Source: Odiellus spinosus
Lineage: Eukaryota > Arthropoda > Arachnida > Opiliones > Phalangiidae
Assembly (NCBI GenBank): GCA_963920705.1
Contig: OY987225.1
Coordinates: forward strand, 2,244,501 to 2,308,500
DNA length: 64,000 nucleotides
Direction of reading: 5' to 3'
This document shows positions 10,702 through 22,432 of this stretch, piece by piece. The notes below the pieces were generated by a model. That model saw nothing but the letters and a program-made list of their open reading frames with translations. It was not told where the DNA came from and did no database searches. A program made the position numbers and the translations under genes. Every line of letters starts with the position of its first letter. Position 1 is the stretch's first letter.

Positions 10702-11486
10702 CTTTTCGTTTCCTATTATTAGTATTAAAGGGTGAATAAAGTTGCAGAAGTTATCGCAACCCTTATTCTATTCTAATATTTTACAAACAAATATTAAGTT
10801 AAAACCAATTTTTTAACACTTTTTCCCACGAGAAATCCATGAAATAGCAACTTGGAACATCCTAGTCAATCACCAAATAGGCGATTTAGATATAAAAAAG
10901 TTTTCAATTCGGACTTAGAAATAGGATCGGTAGAAAATTAACTACTGCGAGACGTCAAGACTTAAACTAAAAACACTAAGTGGTACTATGGTATTTGTAT
11001 AAGTACTTTACAGCAGGATCAAAATCAGATTACAAGACGGTATAGTTCGAGATTATCAAAAAGCGTAAGTCTGTAGATGATTTTATAAAGTAAAAAATAT
11101 GTTGCTTCGCACCCTTAAAAATGTCACTTTATCTGATTTGGTCAAACCCATGAAGGAACACAAATTATTTTAATATCTTTAAAATTATAGTTATTGTTTT
11201 TAGTCTACTACTCCAAAGATTTTATTATTATTAAATATTTTCTAAAAAAGGATAAAGACGACCTAGGAAAAAATTATTCAAATAAATTTATATTTACAGT
11301 ATTTTACATTATAGGTAGGTTGCATGAGGTAGGGTCTTGCTTTCCCCCTGTGGAAGAAATGGGGGTGAATTTCTTTTTTCCGTTAGATGTCTCTGACTTC
11401 CGGAAGCTCCGCATAGTTGTCGGCCATCACGGCGACTGACGCTTTATTTTTATCGAGTTATAGCAAAGCATGGTTTAGACGCCAAA

Positions 11487-14273
11487 ATGCCTCCTAAAAT
11501 CTCTAAAAGTAAAATATTTTGTGAGGGCTATGTTGATGGACTTTCTATAGTAGAGAAAAATAGATATTTGAAGAAAATCTTAATATGTTCAGGTACTGAT
11601 CCTCACGAGTTGAACTTGGGAAGTTTGACTTCTGGTGACCAAGGCTTAGGATTAGGCTACAATATTCAAGTTTGGCCGAAGGTCCAAACTATGGACATAG
11701 TTAATTATTTAGTTTTAACTACAAACTTTTTAACCTGCGAGCAAATGAAAGCGTATAAGTCTTTGGATGCTCACAATTATTTTACTAGCGGTTGGGTGCA
11801 TAGTGACAAAAGGGGATAGAAAGTAAAAAGGGCGCCTCTCCCTAAACTACAAGCCTTTACCTGCAGAGTTCCTGAAATATGGAGAACAAAATACTTACCC
11901 CCATTCCCCCCTATATTTTGGCCAATCACGAGGACTCTAACCTCACAGGTCCTCACTACAATATCGATTTTTTTCCTCTCCCGTAAGTAGTTCTCCGATT
12001 GTAGCGAACCTATCGGCCGGAAAGGTTAATATCGTCTGCTAGTTTACAGAGAAGCATTTTGCATAGGCGGTTAAACATGGAAGTCCCGACCTCGGGGAAG
12101 TGATTAGGAATTGTGTTAATTGTGTGATTGATCAATCTGGTCTTTTAGAAGTAAAAATATATTAAATCTTATGGAGGCTAAAGTTACTTTGAAAAACTTA
12201 ATTATTAATACGAATGGCCAGTTTAATATACTTTAGAAAACATGAAGATGATGCGCCTGGTGGCTATTCTAGCTTTTTCCATTCGTGGCCCAAGTGGATT
12301 TACCATAAGGATATTTATTTTTGGGACAAAAATATTAAAATTATAGTTTATGTTATTAAGTTTTTTATATTTATTTCTTTAAAACTGTAGATTATTAAAA
12401 TATATTCACTAGAGAAACTACTTCTTGACGCTGTACTTCTTGGTTGGCGTTAGAACTATTTTTCGGCCTCTTCGCTCATATTTTAGTGCTACGGCACAAA
12501 AAGATCTTACGCCAATAAGGGGGGCTGGGAATTCAGAAGGGAGATCAGTAGTTCTCCATATTACAGGTTCTAGACTCAAAGTACAGTAGCGCCCTTTTTA
12601 CTTTCTATCCCCTTTTGATAATGATATAACACCAAAGGTTTTACAAAGTGGCAATGTTTTAATGCTCGGAAAGGTGAGTTTTTAATTTTTTCTCTGATTT
12701 ATAAAAGGGTTGAAATTACAAACTACCATTTAATTAGGTTAATCACTCTCAATGTGCCGGTGAAGGGCCACTGAAAGCTTGGCTGTTAATTAAGCCTGAT
12801 GGTTACATTATTACGGCACATTGTACTTGTATGGCTGGCTTCGGAGAAACTTGTTCGCATGTTGGAGCCCTACTATTTGCAATAGAGATGGGTGTTGCTA
12901 TAAGGGATAGTACTACTTGCACCAGTATGGATAACGCCTGGCTACCAGCTAGCATAAAGGGTATTCCCTATTTGCCTCTAAAAGATGTAGATTTTACTTC
13001 TGCAAAACGAAAAAAAAATAAATTGGATGAAAGCCTAGAAACTCTGTCAAGTCCTAAAGAGGATACCCAACGTAATATAACCAAACGATTCCAAGTAGAT
13101 GTGGCGAATGAGGACGAATTGGATGAGTTATATGCAGAATGTTTCAATAACAACGAAGATTCAGCTATATTAATCATTTTACCGAAGTATAACTCTTCGT
13201 ACGTTTCAGACCTAGACTTTCTTTCACCCCCCCTTTTAAAGTTGTATGACTCTAAAAACTGTCTTTTAAATTGGGCAGAAATACTGATCAAAGCCAAGGA
13301 AACATTCTCTAAGCTATCTATTTCCGAGTCTGCCGCAACCAAGATACAAGAAAGTACTAAAAAACAAAGCCAAAATTCTGACTGGTTTCTTTATAGAGAA
13401 GGGCGTATTACCGCATCTAAAATGAAAAGTGCTTGCCATTCTGATCCCGCAAACCCTTCAATTAGTTTAATTAACTCTATTTGTTATCCCAAGCAGTGTG
13501 AATTTTCAAATGCTGCTACTAAATGGGGAAAACATAATGAAACTGTTGCCAGGAATGACGCCTACTCTAAAGTATGGAAGCAACGTCACGTAGATTTCAC
13601 TGTCGATGATTGTGGATTTTTCATAAACCATAATTATCCTCATTTAGGAGCTTCACCTGATGGTGTCCTAAATTGTAAGTGTTGTGGTTTTGGAGTTTGT
13701 GAAATTAAATGCCCTTTCAGGTTTAAAGACATAACAATTTCTGAAGTTTTAAACCAGAAAGAGCATTCATCTTGCCTCCACTTGAATGAAAAGGGGAAGT
13801 TAGAACTAAAGCAAAGTCACGAATACTTTTATCAGGTTCAGGCTCAGATTAAGCTAACTAAAGCTAACTACTGTGATTTTGTCCTGTGGACCACGAAGGA
13901 CCTAATCGTCGTAAGAATCTTGCCCAATGTTGATTTTTGGCTAAACTGCGAGCTAAAAGCTACAGAATTTTATAAGGTTGCTATCTTACCAGAAATAATT
14001 TCTAAGTGGTTTACAACCCAACGAGTGTTCCAAAATATAACGGAGAGCAAGCTAAATTCTCTTGACTGCACCAAAAAACTATTTTGTTATTGCCAAAAAG
14101 AAGAATCGGGAGAAATGGTTTTTTGCGATAATAAAGCTTGCTCAAAAAAATGGTTTCATTATGACTGCCTTGGTATAAAGCGTGCCCCTAGAACCAAGCA
14201 GTGGTTTTGCCCTGATTGCAGGAAGGAGCGAACTCAAGTAAACACGCGAAATAAAAAAAAACAAACAAAGTAA
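11487..14273 (+). pseudogene. Transposon gene: SWIM zinc finger, YqaJ-type nuclease, PHD finger
   Basis: This is the accessory nuclease of the ISL2EU-type element. Exon 1 is 11487-11807 plus 12617-12673 (starts MPPKISKSKIFCEGYV; includes VNYLVLTTNF...KAYKSLDAHNYF), interrupted by an inserted element. Donor GTGAGT at 12674; acceptor before 12738. Exon 2 is 12738-14273. In order: SWIM finger (VNHSQ...AHCTCMAGFGETCSHV); a linker; a YqaJ/lambda-exonuclease-like domain with WFLYREGRITASKM, WGKHNETVA, GASPDG, CEIKCPF (acidic and Lys catalytic positions) and YQVQAQIKL; then a C4HC3 PHD finger (FCYCQ...CPDC) near the end. The long exon 2 is fully open with its nuclease motifs intact, so the disruption in exon 1 is recent. 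Without the insertion the frame is continuous (phase 0 at each junction). The cellular role is presumed to be in transposon DNA processing. Confidence 0.85.
11808..12616. mobile_element. Element inserted in exon 1 of the YqaJ gene
   Basis: The ends AAAAGGGGATAGAAAGTAAA and the mirror TTTACTTTCTATCCCCTTTT include GGGCGC at the inner side. Removing 11808-12616 rejoins the exon in frame (GAC then GAT). No clear target duplication, except possibly GAC/GAT. The 809-bp interior has no recognisable gene; a TEKHF-like trace near 12050 is too weak to call THAP. Confidence 0.65.
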
Positions 14274-14971
14274 TTATTTAAATATTGAAGAAATTTAATC
14301 CACTGGTTCATGTTTTCGTTACTACAACAAACTAGGAGAAAATAAAACACATTCAATCAAATCAAAATATTAACTCATTTTTTAACATAAACGACAGATT
14401 TACATAAATTAGTAAGTGCGCAGCAAACTCTGGTAATTTTATCAAGGGGCGTAACCTGATCCCCGGCTTTTACCGTAACAAATTCAACCGGAAGACAAGC
14501 TTGAAGAATATGGTATTTATTTCTGACATGACCAATAACTCTCTCTATATGAATTCTTAGATGGGCTATTTTTCTAGTATTGATAACCTCTAAAGCTGGC
14601 AGCTGGCCTCTTCCTTTCGTAAAAGCTGGAATCGCTAATTGGGCACCACAAAAACCAAGACTTTCTGATATGTCAAAACCCCTATCTGCAAGGACAAGGT
14701 CTCCTGGTAACAACTTTTTTAACAAACCGGAATGTTCGGTCAGAAACTTATCGCTAGTTCTCCCACCCCATGCTTCAGAAATAAATGATACTACACCCTG
14801 AGGAGTACAACCTATTAAAAATTTTGCGGTATTATGGTGTTTGTATTGTGACCAGGTAATCGCTCTGCATAACAGAGATGATGGTCTGTCAATAAAAACC
14901 TCAAAGCAACCAATAATTACAGCAACTTGATTTCCATACGATTCTTTAAATTCTGGAGGCATGGTTTTATG

Positions 14972-16593
14972 CAGTGGTGGGAATCTTCAGAAGAAACTTC
15001 CACAGGAGGGCGCGACTATACACTTCTTTACCTTCTTTTCTGCAGAAGGGAAAGAGAGACTTGGGGAGAGATAGAGAGGTTTCAATGAAGGGAAGCGCCA
15101 AAACGGGAAGATAGCTACTCCCTTCTCTCAATTTTTCTTCCTTCCCCTATGAAAAACTCCCCTTGAAGTGAAATTTTTCTAGAGGGATTTCAAAGTCTAG
15201 AAACTGAAGGTAATATTATTGAAGGGAGTTCGAGCTTCTTTTTTGGTGAAGAAAATTCTCCTTCCCAAAAAAAGAAGGAGACTTGCCAAAGAAGGAAGAT
15301 TTCCTTCTTTTCTCCTGATTGGAGAGAGCCAAGGAGAGAAATATTTTGGGGGGTGGGTGAAAGAGCAGTGCCCCAGAAGGCAGGGTGGTTTCTAGAGAAT
15401 GGAAAGAAGTAACATAGTGCACCTTCTTTATCTCTCGATAGTAAATAGAAACGAGTATTAGTTTAGGCTTAGTATTAACCTAACTAAAAATATTCGTGAA
15501 TAACCTAACTACAAAAAGAATCGTAATTAACGTAATTAACCTAACTACAAAAAGAATCGTAATTAACGTAATTAACCTAACTACAAAAAGAATCGTAATT
15601 AACGTAATTAACCTAACTACAAAAAGAATCGTAATTAACGTAATTAACCTAACTACAAAAAGAATCGTAATTAACGTAATTAACCTAACTACAAAAAGAA
15701 TCGTAATTAACGTAATTAACCTAACTACAAAAAGAATCGTAATTAACGTAATTAACCTAACTACAAAAAGAATCGTAATTAACGTAATTAACCTAACTAC
15801 AAAAAGAATCGTAATTAACGTAATTAACCTAACTACAAAAAAAATCGTAATTAACCCAACTAAAGAAGAATTGTAATTAACCTAACTAAAGAATCGTAAT
15901 TAACCTAACTAAAAAATAATCATAATTAGCGTATTAACCTAACTAAAACTAATATTATCTATCCTAAATATTTAATTAAATTTAATTCAAATAACATTTT
16001 TACTAAATATTAAACGATCTGGCCACTTGATGGCAAACACTGAAACTATAATAATGTTATATTTAAATATTTTTCGTAAATCTATTAATTTGTATAATTT
16101 TGATCTTGTTAGAAGTTATCCAAATATTTTCTGAGCTAAATATTTAAATTTAATTCAATTAAAGGCTATTCTCACTATCGAAAAAGAAGGGTAATAAAAT
16201 CATTATTTTCTCCATCTTCAAAAAGAAGTTAGGTAGTAGTCAAGCAGAACCCCCCTTCTTGAAAAAGAAGGACTACCCCCTTCTTTAGCAACCTCTCCTT
16301 TTTGCTAAGGAAGGAAAATATTAAAGAAGGTAAACTCTCCTTCTGGGCCAAGTTCCTTCTTTTCAAAGAAGAGAGGGGAAAAATTCTAAGAGGGGAAGGC
16401 CCAGAGCCCTCCTAGAGAAGCCCACTTTTTCTCCTTCTCATTTCTTTCCCTTCAGTTTTATTTTGGGGAAGGGAAGAGAGAGAATTTTTTCTTCTTATTC
16501 TGAGAAGAGGAAGCGTGAGTCGGCGGTGTCGCCGTCTGTGTCAAGGAAGTGGAAGTTTGTCTTTGGGAAGAAAACGCGAAATTCCCACCACTG
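14972..16593. mobile_element. hAT-type non-autonomous element inside the transposase exon
   Basis: A 1622-bp element is flanked by a perfect 8-bp duplication GTTTTATG (14964-14971 and 16594-16601). Inverted ends start CAGTGGTGGGAAT and continue with TTC-rich sequence and AACTTCC. Eight-bp duplications and CAGTG ends are hAT hallmarks. There is no transposase; the interior is purine/pyrimidine-skewed (AGAAGG, CTTCTT) around a 36-bp tandem array. Confidence 0.93.
15499..15857. repeat. 36-bp tandem array in the hAT-type element
   Basis: About nine near-identical copies of a 36-bp unit containing CCTAACTACAAAAAGAATCG and TAATTAACGTAATTAA, with shorter degenerate copies to about 15950. Because 36 is a multiple of 3 it yields an artificial 126-codon open frame, which I do not regard as a gene. 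Confidence 0.95.
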
Positions 16594-19407
16594 GTTTTAT
16601 GTAATTCTTCTCTCTCTGGCCATTTAATTACGTTAAAGAGTCGTTTGTAACTAGCTTCTAGCCACTTTTCAAAGATACGACTAGCGGAGGCTTGGGAAAT
16701 ATTAAAACGAAAAGCCAAGTCTTGTAATGGCAAATTTAGACGTAAGCGCATCAAAAATAATAAAAACTCCTGAAAGGGCTTGAGATTGTTACGATAAGAG
16801 CCTGGAATACTGCTTGAAATGAAAGTAAATACACTCATTAAAAGTGTGAATGTACGCAAGCCAGTGTAAAATTTTACCAAATCATCTCGGTTTGTAAATG
16901 CCTCTTCGGAAATTTCTGTTTGTAATAGTTTTTCTTTCAGAGACGAGAGTTCCCTAGATGTTGATTCATTATTTTTTTCTGAATTTAATATATCTTTAAA
17001 TGCCAAATCTGTTTGGCATTCTACAGTTTCGCTAGAAGGGATTTTGACATTTTCAAATTCAGTTTGGCATTCAACAGTGACATTTTCAAATTCAGTTTGG
17101 CATTCAACAGATTTGCTAGATGGGATTTTGACATTTTCAATCACAGTTTGACATCCAAGTGATTTCATAGTTAGGATTTTAGGTATCTCTATGTCAGTCT
17201 GACATTCTATGGTCTTTTTGGTTGGGTTTGCGACCAGGTCTTTATCAAAAACTGCAGAACTGTCCAAATTTTCTTCATAGCAAATGTCGTGGGTATATTC
17301 TACATCCATACAGCCGTCTACACCAATGTCTACGTTTGTAGTTTGATCATTATCCTCAATGCCAGCGTTTGAAGTTCTAGCAGCAGCATTACTAGTATTG
17401 GTTTGGTCCATTAATAGCCTCCGCTTACTTCGGGCGTATATATCTAGTTTTGACTTCGCCTTCGAACCTTCTTCAGTATCACGGTTGAACAGCGATGGCA
17501 CCCAATCAGGGTTGTTAATTTCCATTAACTTTGAAGGTTGACCTAAAGATTAACATTTTTCAAACTGTTGTTTGCTATTTAATACATTGAATTAATTTTA
17601 AATTTACTTACCACTAATGAAATGCTTACTGCAAACCTTGGAACGATGAGCAATATTTGCTCTACCCTGATCTTTCTGAAACTGATTGATAAAATCTATC
17701 CATCTATTTCGGCGCTCAATTGAATATTCTCGAGTTTTGGAACATTGAGTGGTTATTATAGCGGGGATATTGTATAAACTAATTCCAGATTTACCGAATT
17801 CCATGTTTCTCTTATTGTTTTTATATATATTTTTGCTATTACAGCCATTGATTAAACATGATTTTGACATTTTCAGTTCTAACTTCTAAGATTTGGCCAA
17901 AACGAACTAAACTTCACGCAAATCACTTTTAATTAAAATTTCATGGGCTAAGCGTGTAACATATCCTTCAATTATCAATTTTTTTCAATTATAGAAAGTC
18001 CATCGGCATAACACTCACAAAATATTTTAGTATTCGCGATTTTATGGGCGAGAAATTCCTCGAATCCTTTAACTTGTTAATAGCGTCAGTCGCCGTGATG
18101 GCCGACAACTACGCGTAACTTCCGGAAGTCTGAGACATCTAGCGGGTAAAAAAACATTCACCCCCTTTTCTTCCACAGGGGGAAAGCAAGACCCTACCTC
18201 ATGCAACCTACAAGACAAAACTTCCTTAATCTGTTCCCACTTCTTTTATGAATATTTTAGATTTGCATTTCGGAGCCTACTGATCTTGAATACATGTCTA
18301 GGTATATTGAAAAGGTATAGTGTACAAAATTTTATATATAATTTTCCAATCTAATTTACCGTTTCACGGCGGCATGTATCTGAAAACTTTGTGAATGACT
18401 GTTGGATTATATGTATGCATTAGAGAAACTCCGTCTTTAGCTTTTTTCATTAGTATAACTTTTAAAGAGAGAGCGGTTTCCATAGTTCGTCATTATCCGT
18501 TTTTTGGAAAATAAATAATAAAATCTTTGGAGTACTAGACTAAAACCACTAACTATTAATATTAAAGATATTAAATTGCTCTTTCTCTAACAATTTGTGG
18601 GCCTTGACGGGTTTGACTCTAATCAGATAAAGAGCCTTTTTAAGGGTGCGAAGAAACCTCATTTTTGTATCATTTTTATTTTACTCTTCACGGAAATTTC
18701 GAAGTTTGTAAAAGCGGCAAGCTGACTTCACCGCAATAAATAAATAATTAAGCACTCAGCTAGGGTGTATAGTCATTAGTTTAATTTACAATGAATATTT
18801 ACATTGCCGATGAAACCCTCCTTTGAAGTCTACTACTCCATAGCCTCCTCGATCACGCGCTTCGGCTGCGCTCGCGCTATAGAAGCCCCGGCAAAGAAAA
18901 AATTTAACATGTGTTTGAGAGAATAAATGGGAAATTAAAACTCCCCCAAAAGACGGCGCGAAAAAGCACTAAAATGTAGGGGGGAAAAGTCGAGGGGAGA
19001 AACAAATTCTTGTCCAAAGTTTTAAATTTACGCTACAGCTTCCTGATTTTATAACCACATCTAATTAAGTATGTACGGATAATTTACAAATTAATTCCAA
19101 GCCTTTGATAATTACAGATTTGGCGTTAATAATTGTTGAAACTAGCGAACCTATTATTTTTCTTTACTGACGGAGCTTTTTGCGGTTTTCACCTATTGCG
19201 CGGGGTTCTTTTTAAATCTAAAGCCTTGATCCATTAACAGAGGCACTGCAGTCACGCTGTAGATGCTATTTATAAACTTATATTCTAATTTCACCCTCTG
19301 ATTTGATTTTTATTCTATGACAATATACTATTTTACTCAAAAACAAGTGTTAAAATTAATAAGGTTGCAATTGTGAGAATTGATAAGAGAGAGAAATTAC
19401 TAAATTT

Positions 19408-19640
19408 TGAAGCCGGGTAATAGGCCTTATTATAAAATAATCTTGGAAACGAATAAAAGAACCGTTAAAAAGCACCCGTTTGTATTGAAGATGGTCCCTT
19501 TTTTCAAGGCTGGTACAAAGTATAGGATTTTCTATACTTTTTCCAACCTTGAAACTAACAAAAAGAGCCGTTAAATAGAACCCGTTTATACGGAAGATGG
19601 GACATTTTTTCAAGGTGGAGACGTAGTCGGAATTTATGTT
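19408..19640. repeat. Dispersed repeat also present inverted at about 22790-23020
   Basis: It contains two tandem versions of a unit with ACCCGTTT, TTTTTTCAAGG and CCTTGAAACTAACAA. The reverse complement of the whole segment lies inside the hAT-type element at 22433-23400, so one sequence sits in two unrelated carriers. Confidence 0.7.
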
Positions 19641-20059
19641 ATCGTCTATTCGGGACAACTCTGTTTTCAAACCACTCTTCCCTGTTTCGGCGCAAAAATC
19701 TAAATACGGCGATCTTCTCTTGTCTTTTCGTAGGATACAGTTGTCTAAAAATTTTGAGAGCTCTATGATGGGTACTTCTTTCCTAGTAGTACATCACATT
19801 CTAGTACACTAACTTGTAAGAAATCCTCAAATCCCTTAATATTTTCGTAAACAATAGCATTGTGGAATGAGAGTCCCCAAATAATTTGAGATTCTCTTTA
19901 AATATAAAACATTCACCGCCATCTAAACCTATGATAATAGTAGTAGTATCAATATGTTGTAAAAAATATATTTATAAAACTATACCAATATAAGATTGCC
20001 CCGAACAACATTTTTTCCAAACCTAGTTATTTAATCTAATCTAGGGTTGTAAGCCGAAA

Positions 20060-20457
20060 TATTTCCCTAACCAGATTTCGTAATTTTAGGGTGATAAATT
20101 TAAATTATACAATTTAAATACAAATTTTAATTATCAATGTAAGGTGGTATCGTGTAAGTTGTGAAATTTTGGGAGAGAAGTTTTTTGCCGTTTTCAAAAC
20201 GGCATACATAGGTATGTAACTATAATGAGAGTAGATCAACACTAATCTATTATCATTATAGTTAAATACCTATGTATGGCATTTGGAAAATGGCAGGAAA
20301 ACGTCTCTCCCAAAATTTCAAAACTTACCCGAGTTAATGGTTGAAGCACCAAATTGTACGCGGTAAAGCTTTGCACACGCTACAATCTTACGTTGATATT
20401 TAATTTTTTACTTAAAAACTAATCACCCTAAAATTATGAAACTTGGTTAGGGAGATA
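20060..20457. mobile_element. Foldback MITE, TATTTCCCTAACCA family
   Basis: Inverted ends TATTTCCCTAACCAGATTTC and GAAACTTGGTTAGGGAGATA with mirrored ATTTTAGGGTGAT. A second inner hairpin (about 20157-20326) has arms sharing TTTTGGGAGAGA and ATACATAGGTATGTAACTAT. It is the innermost layer of this nest. Confidence 0.75.
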
Positions 20458-21724
20458 AAATAAACTAATTTGCAAAACATATAATTTAATTGTGGCTTTT
20501 AAAAATCATTAAAGTCCTGAATAGGGCAAAACCCTTCAAATTTGGTCAGTTTCCCCCCTTTGAGACGTGCATCAGTTTGGGGGAGTTTTGTAAATCTCGA
20601 GAATTCATTTATTCGCGATTTTCGGCCGATTGCCGGGGCTTCTATAGCGCGAGCGCAGCCGAAGCGCGTGATCGAGGAGGCTATGACTACTCTAATGTTT
20701 CGTACAGCGCTCCTCTCTGTATGGGTAAAATTCACAATTTTACGAGATCGGAGGGGTCCTACTTCATACCCCCTGTCTACGCAAAATTGGAAATTCTCTC
20801 TCTCCACAAACGACGACGTTTTTTAACGAACTCCAAGGCTGCTAGAGATATTCGCTCAACGAACTCCCGCTCCGAAAATATCTACCGTTAGTAGGCGTAC
20901 GAATCGCGCTTTTTGAAACTAACCCATACAGAGAGGGGTAGACAAGACCCGGGAGTAATAGACTTCAAAGGAGGGATTCATCGGCTTCTGTTACAATTAA
21001 AAATATATTCTCTGACTTCTTTTTTAAATAATCTAAAAAACTACAAACAGATTTTAGCTACGTTCGCAATTGAGACTTGGAAACGGTTTCGTGTGTTTAA
21101 ATCGACTTTTCAAGCTGATAATAGGGGATTGTAAAAAAGATAAAGGGGAACAATTTAGAGGGGAAGGCACTATAAACTGTTTCGCCACCATATGTCGCCA
21201 CGCAAAATTTTTGGTTTTCCCCCTCCGTCTTGTATATTACGTGATCAGCGTAATTTCTGAGTATTTTCGGAGATTTTCTCAGCGAGGGTGCCAATTTACA
21301 AAAAGGTTTTGAATCTAGGTAGCCAGCAGTCTTTCCACCACAGTTTGCAGCGCGTACAAAACTTACCCTATCCGTTATCCTTACGAATTTTTTATCTATA
21401 GGGATATTGAGGGCCTCGCTTTACGCCCACTGATCATCACGTTTGGTGACCATTTGCCCGCAGTTGGTTCACTTAATTTGGCAGCGTGTATAAACGTACT
21501 CTTTCGTTTATCTCTAAGAATTGTTTACTTAGAAATGTGGGGAGCGTTACTATGAAAGAAGGTCCCCAATCTCCCGTTGTTACTAAAAAAATACACCGAC
21601 CACTCGGCCATTCTCAAGTTGGAGTTAACTGTTTTAAAATATGTCCAGCCTGATTTATTTAAGTTATCTGGCAGTTCTAAAAACACAAACGCGTGACCTC
21701 AATCTTTTTTACAATCCCATAGTA

Positions 21725-22405
21725 TTTTTACCTCTCCGTGTGAACTTTAGTTCACGGAGAGGTTCTGTCCTGATCGTGAGTGTGTGTCTGTCGTTCGCCG
21801 TGTTCGCAATTACGTCATCGCAAGAAAATTCTAATATTTTAGTTCACTACTCTTCTCATAGGTGGCGGTACAATTTCTAAATTTTGAAATTTCCTATTTA
21901 AATAAATCGTGTTTTTCAAAATATGTTTTTTTTTATTACTGACAGACTAGAACTCAACACGCATAAGCTTCCTAAGCGACGACTTGTTTATTGTTTTCGA
22001 GTTCTCATTACTGACAGACTAACACTCAACACGCATAAGCTCTCTTACTATCTCGTTCGCGACTACCTGTTCGTTGTTTTCGAGTTTTTATTACTAACAG
22101 ACTAGAACCGAAACATTCATAAGCTACCTTTTAATCTCGTTCGCGACAACCTCTTAATAACGACGATTTGTTTTCTGTATCGATTGGTTTTCTGTATCGT
22201 ATACCTCTGAAGATATAAGGGATTTTTACCTCTCCGAGTGAACTTTAGTTCACGGAGAGGTTCTGTCCTGATCGTGTTTGTGTGTCTGTCGTTCGCCGTG
22301 TTCGCAATTACGTCATCCCAAGAAAATTCTAATATTTTAGTTCACTACTCTTCTCATAGTTGGCGGTACAATTTCCAAATTTTGAAATTTCCTATTTAAA
22401 TAAAA
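21725..22405 (+). repeat. Direct repeats of about 180 bp around a short tandem array
   Basis: Units at 21725-21905 and 22225-22405 are almost identical; each begins TTTTTACCTCTCCG.GTGAAC with a hairpin (CTCCGTGTGAACT..AGTTCACGGAG). Between them are about three diverged copies of a 70-85-bp unit (CTGACAGACTAGAACTCAAC, GCATAAGCT, TTGTTTTCGAGTT). The same array recurs inverted at 29990-30490. Confidence 0.8.
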
Positions 22406-22432
22406 CATCTCGCAGGTGGTCTCCCTCCCAGT

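Larger units (their letters stand above)
14375..17870 (-). pseudogene. ISL2EU-type transposase: THAP, HTH_Tnp_4, DDE_Tnp_4
   Basis: The transposase has two exons. Exon 1, 17870-17612, is a THAP domain (Cys-x4-Cys SCLINGC, RNRWIDFI, VCSKHF). Exon 2 starts at 17542 (QPSK...NPDWVPSLF completes THAP) and carries repeated VECQTEFENV units, then a helix-turn-helix region (FQEFLLFLMRLRLNLPLQDL...ISQASASRIFEKWL). After WPEREELHKT it is broken by the hAT insertion at 14972-16593 and resumes as [12 protein letters not shown]... to TAA at 14375. The DDE domain keeps LADRGFD (second Asp) and [11 protein letters not shown] (Glu). The first catalytic site, normally IIDCTE-like, reads IIGCFE, so an Asp has become Gly. 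Even without the insertion the enzyme would be inactive. It converges on the YqaJ gene with about 100 bp between stops. Confidence 0.88.
11315..18211. mobile_element. ISL2EU-type DNA transposon, dead
   Basis: The ends are inverted repeats of about 130 bp: GTAGGTTGCATGAGGTAGGG at 11315, with its mirror ending at 18211. Both carry the CCCCCTGTGGAAGAAA and GTCGGCCATCACGGCGACTG segments. Two genes converge inside: a SWIM-YqaJ-PHD protein on plus and a THAP-HTH-DDE transposase on minus. This pairing is what I know of the ISL2EU superfamily. A simple target duplication was not obvious (ATAG left, AAG right). Both genes are broken by later insertions. Confidence 0.75.
11086..18671. mobile_element. 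Outer foldback element split by the ISL2EU-type insertion
   Basis: The left arm (11086-11300) has GTTGCTTCGCACCCTTAAAA, AATATCTTTAAAATTATAGT and GGATAAAGACGACCTAGG. The right arm (18480-18671) carries their reverse complements. Intact relatives at 57496-57997 and 62125-62692 have nearly the same arms and only about 100-180 bp between them, so the 7 kb here is later insertion. The internal segment GAAACTCCGTCTTTAGC near 18430 also matches those copies. Confidence 0.7.
18839..20685. mobile_element. Non-autonomous element with 55-bp perfect inverted ends and 7-bp duplication
   Basis: The ends start CATAGCCTCCTCGATCACGC and continue through GCTTCGGCTGCGCTCGCGC and AGAAGCCCCGGCAA, perfectly mirrored at the right end. 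A 7-bp duplication ACTACTC lies at 18832-18838 and 20686-20692, inside MITE A copy 3. No transposase was seen. It carries a further foldback (20060-20457) and the repeated segment at 19408-19640. Confidence 0.88.
18806..20990 (+). mobile_element. MITE family A, copy 3, split by a 1.85-kb insertion
   Basis: The left piece is 18806-18838 and the right piece 20686-20990. The right end GGCTTCTG is intact; the left end lacks the first five bases (CAGAA). Flanks TTACATT/TTACAAT are a 7-bp duplication with one change. Confidence 0.8.

Noticed and set aside
15496..15876. 126-codon open frame of 12-residue repeats
   Set aside because: It arises because the 36-bp tandem unit is a multiple of three; no signal, domain or independent support.
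20490..20891. 133-codon open frame
   Set aside because: It spans the junction between an inserted element and MITE A; similar frames occur in other MITE A copies.
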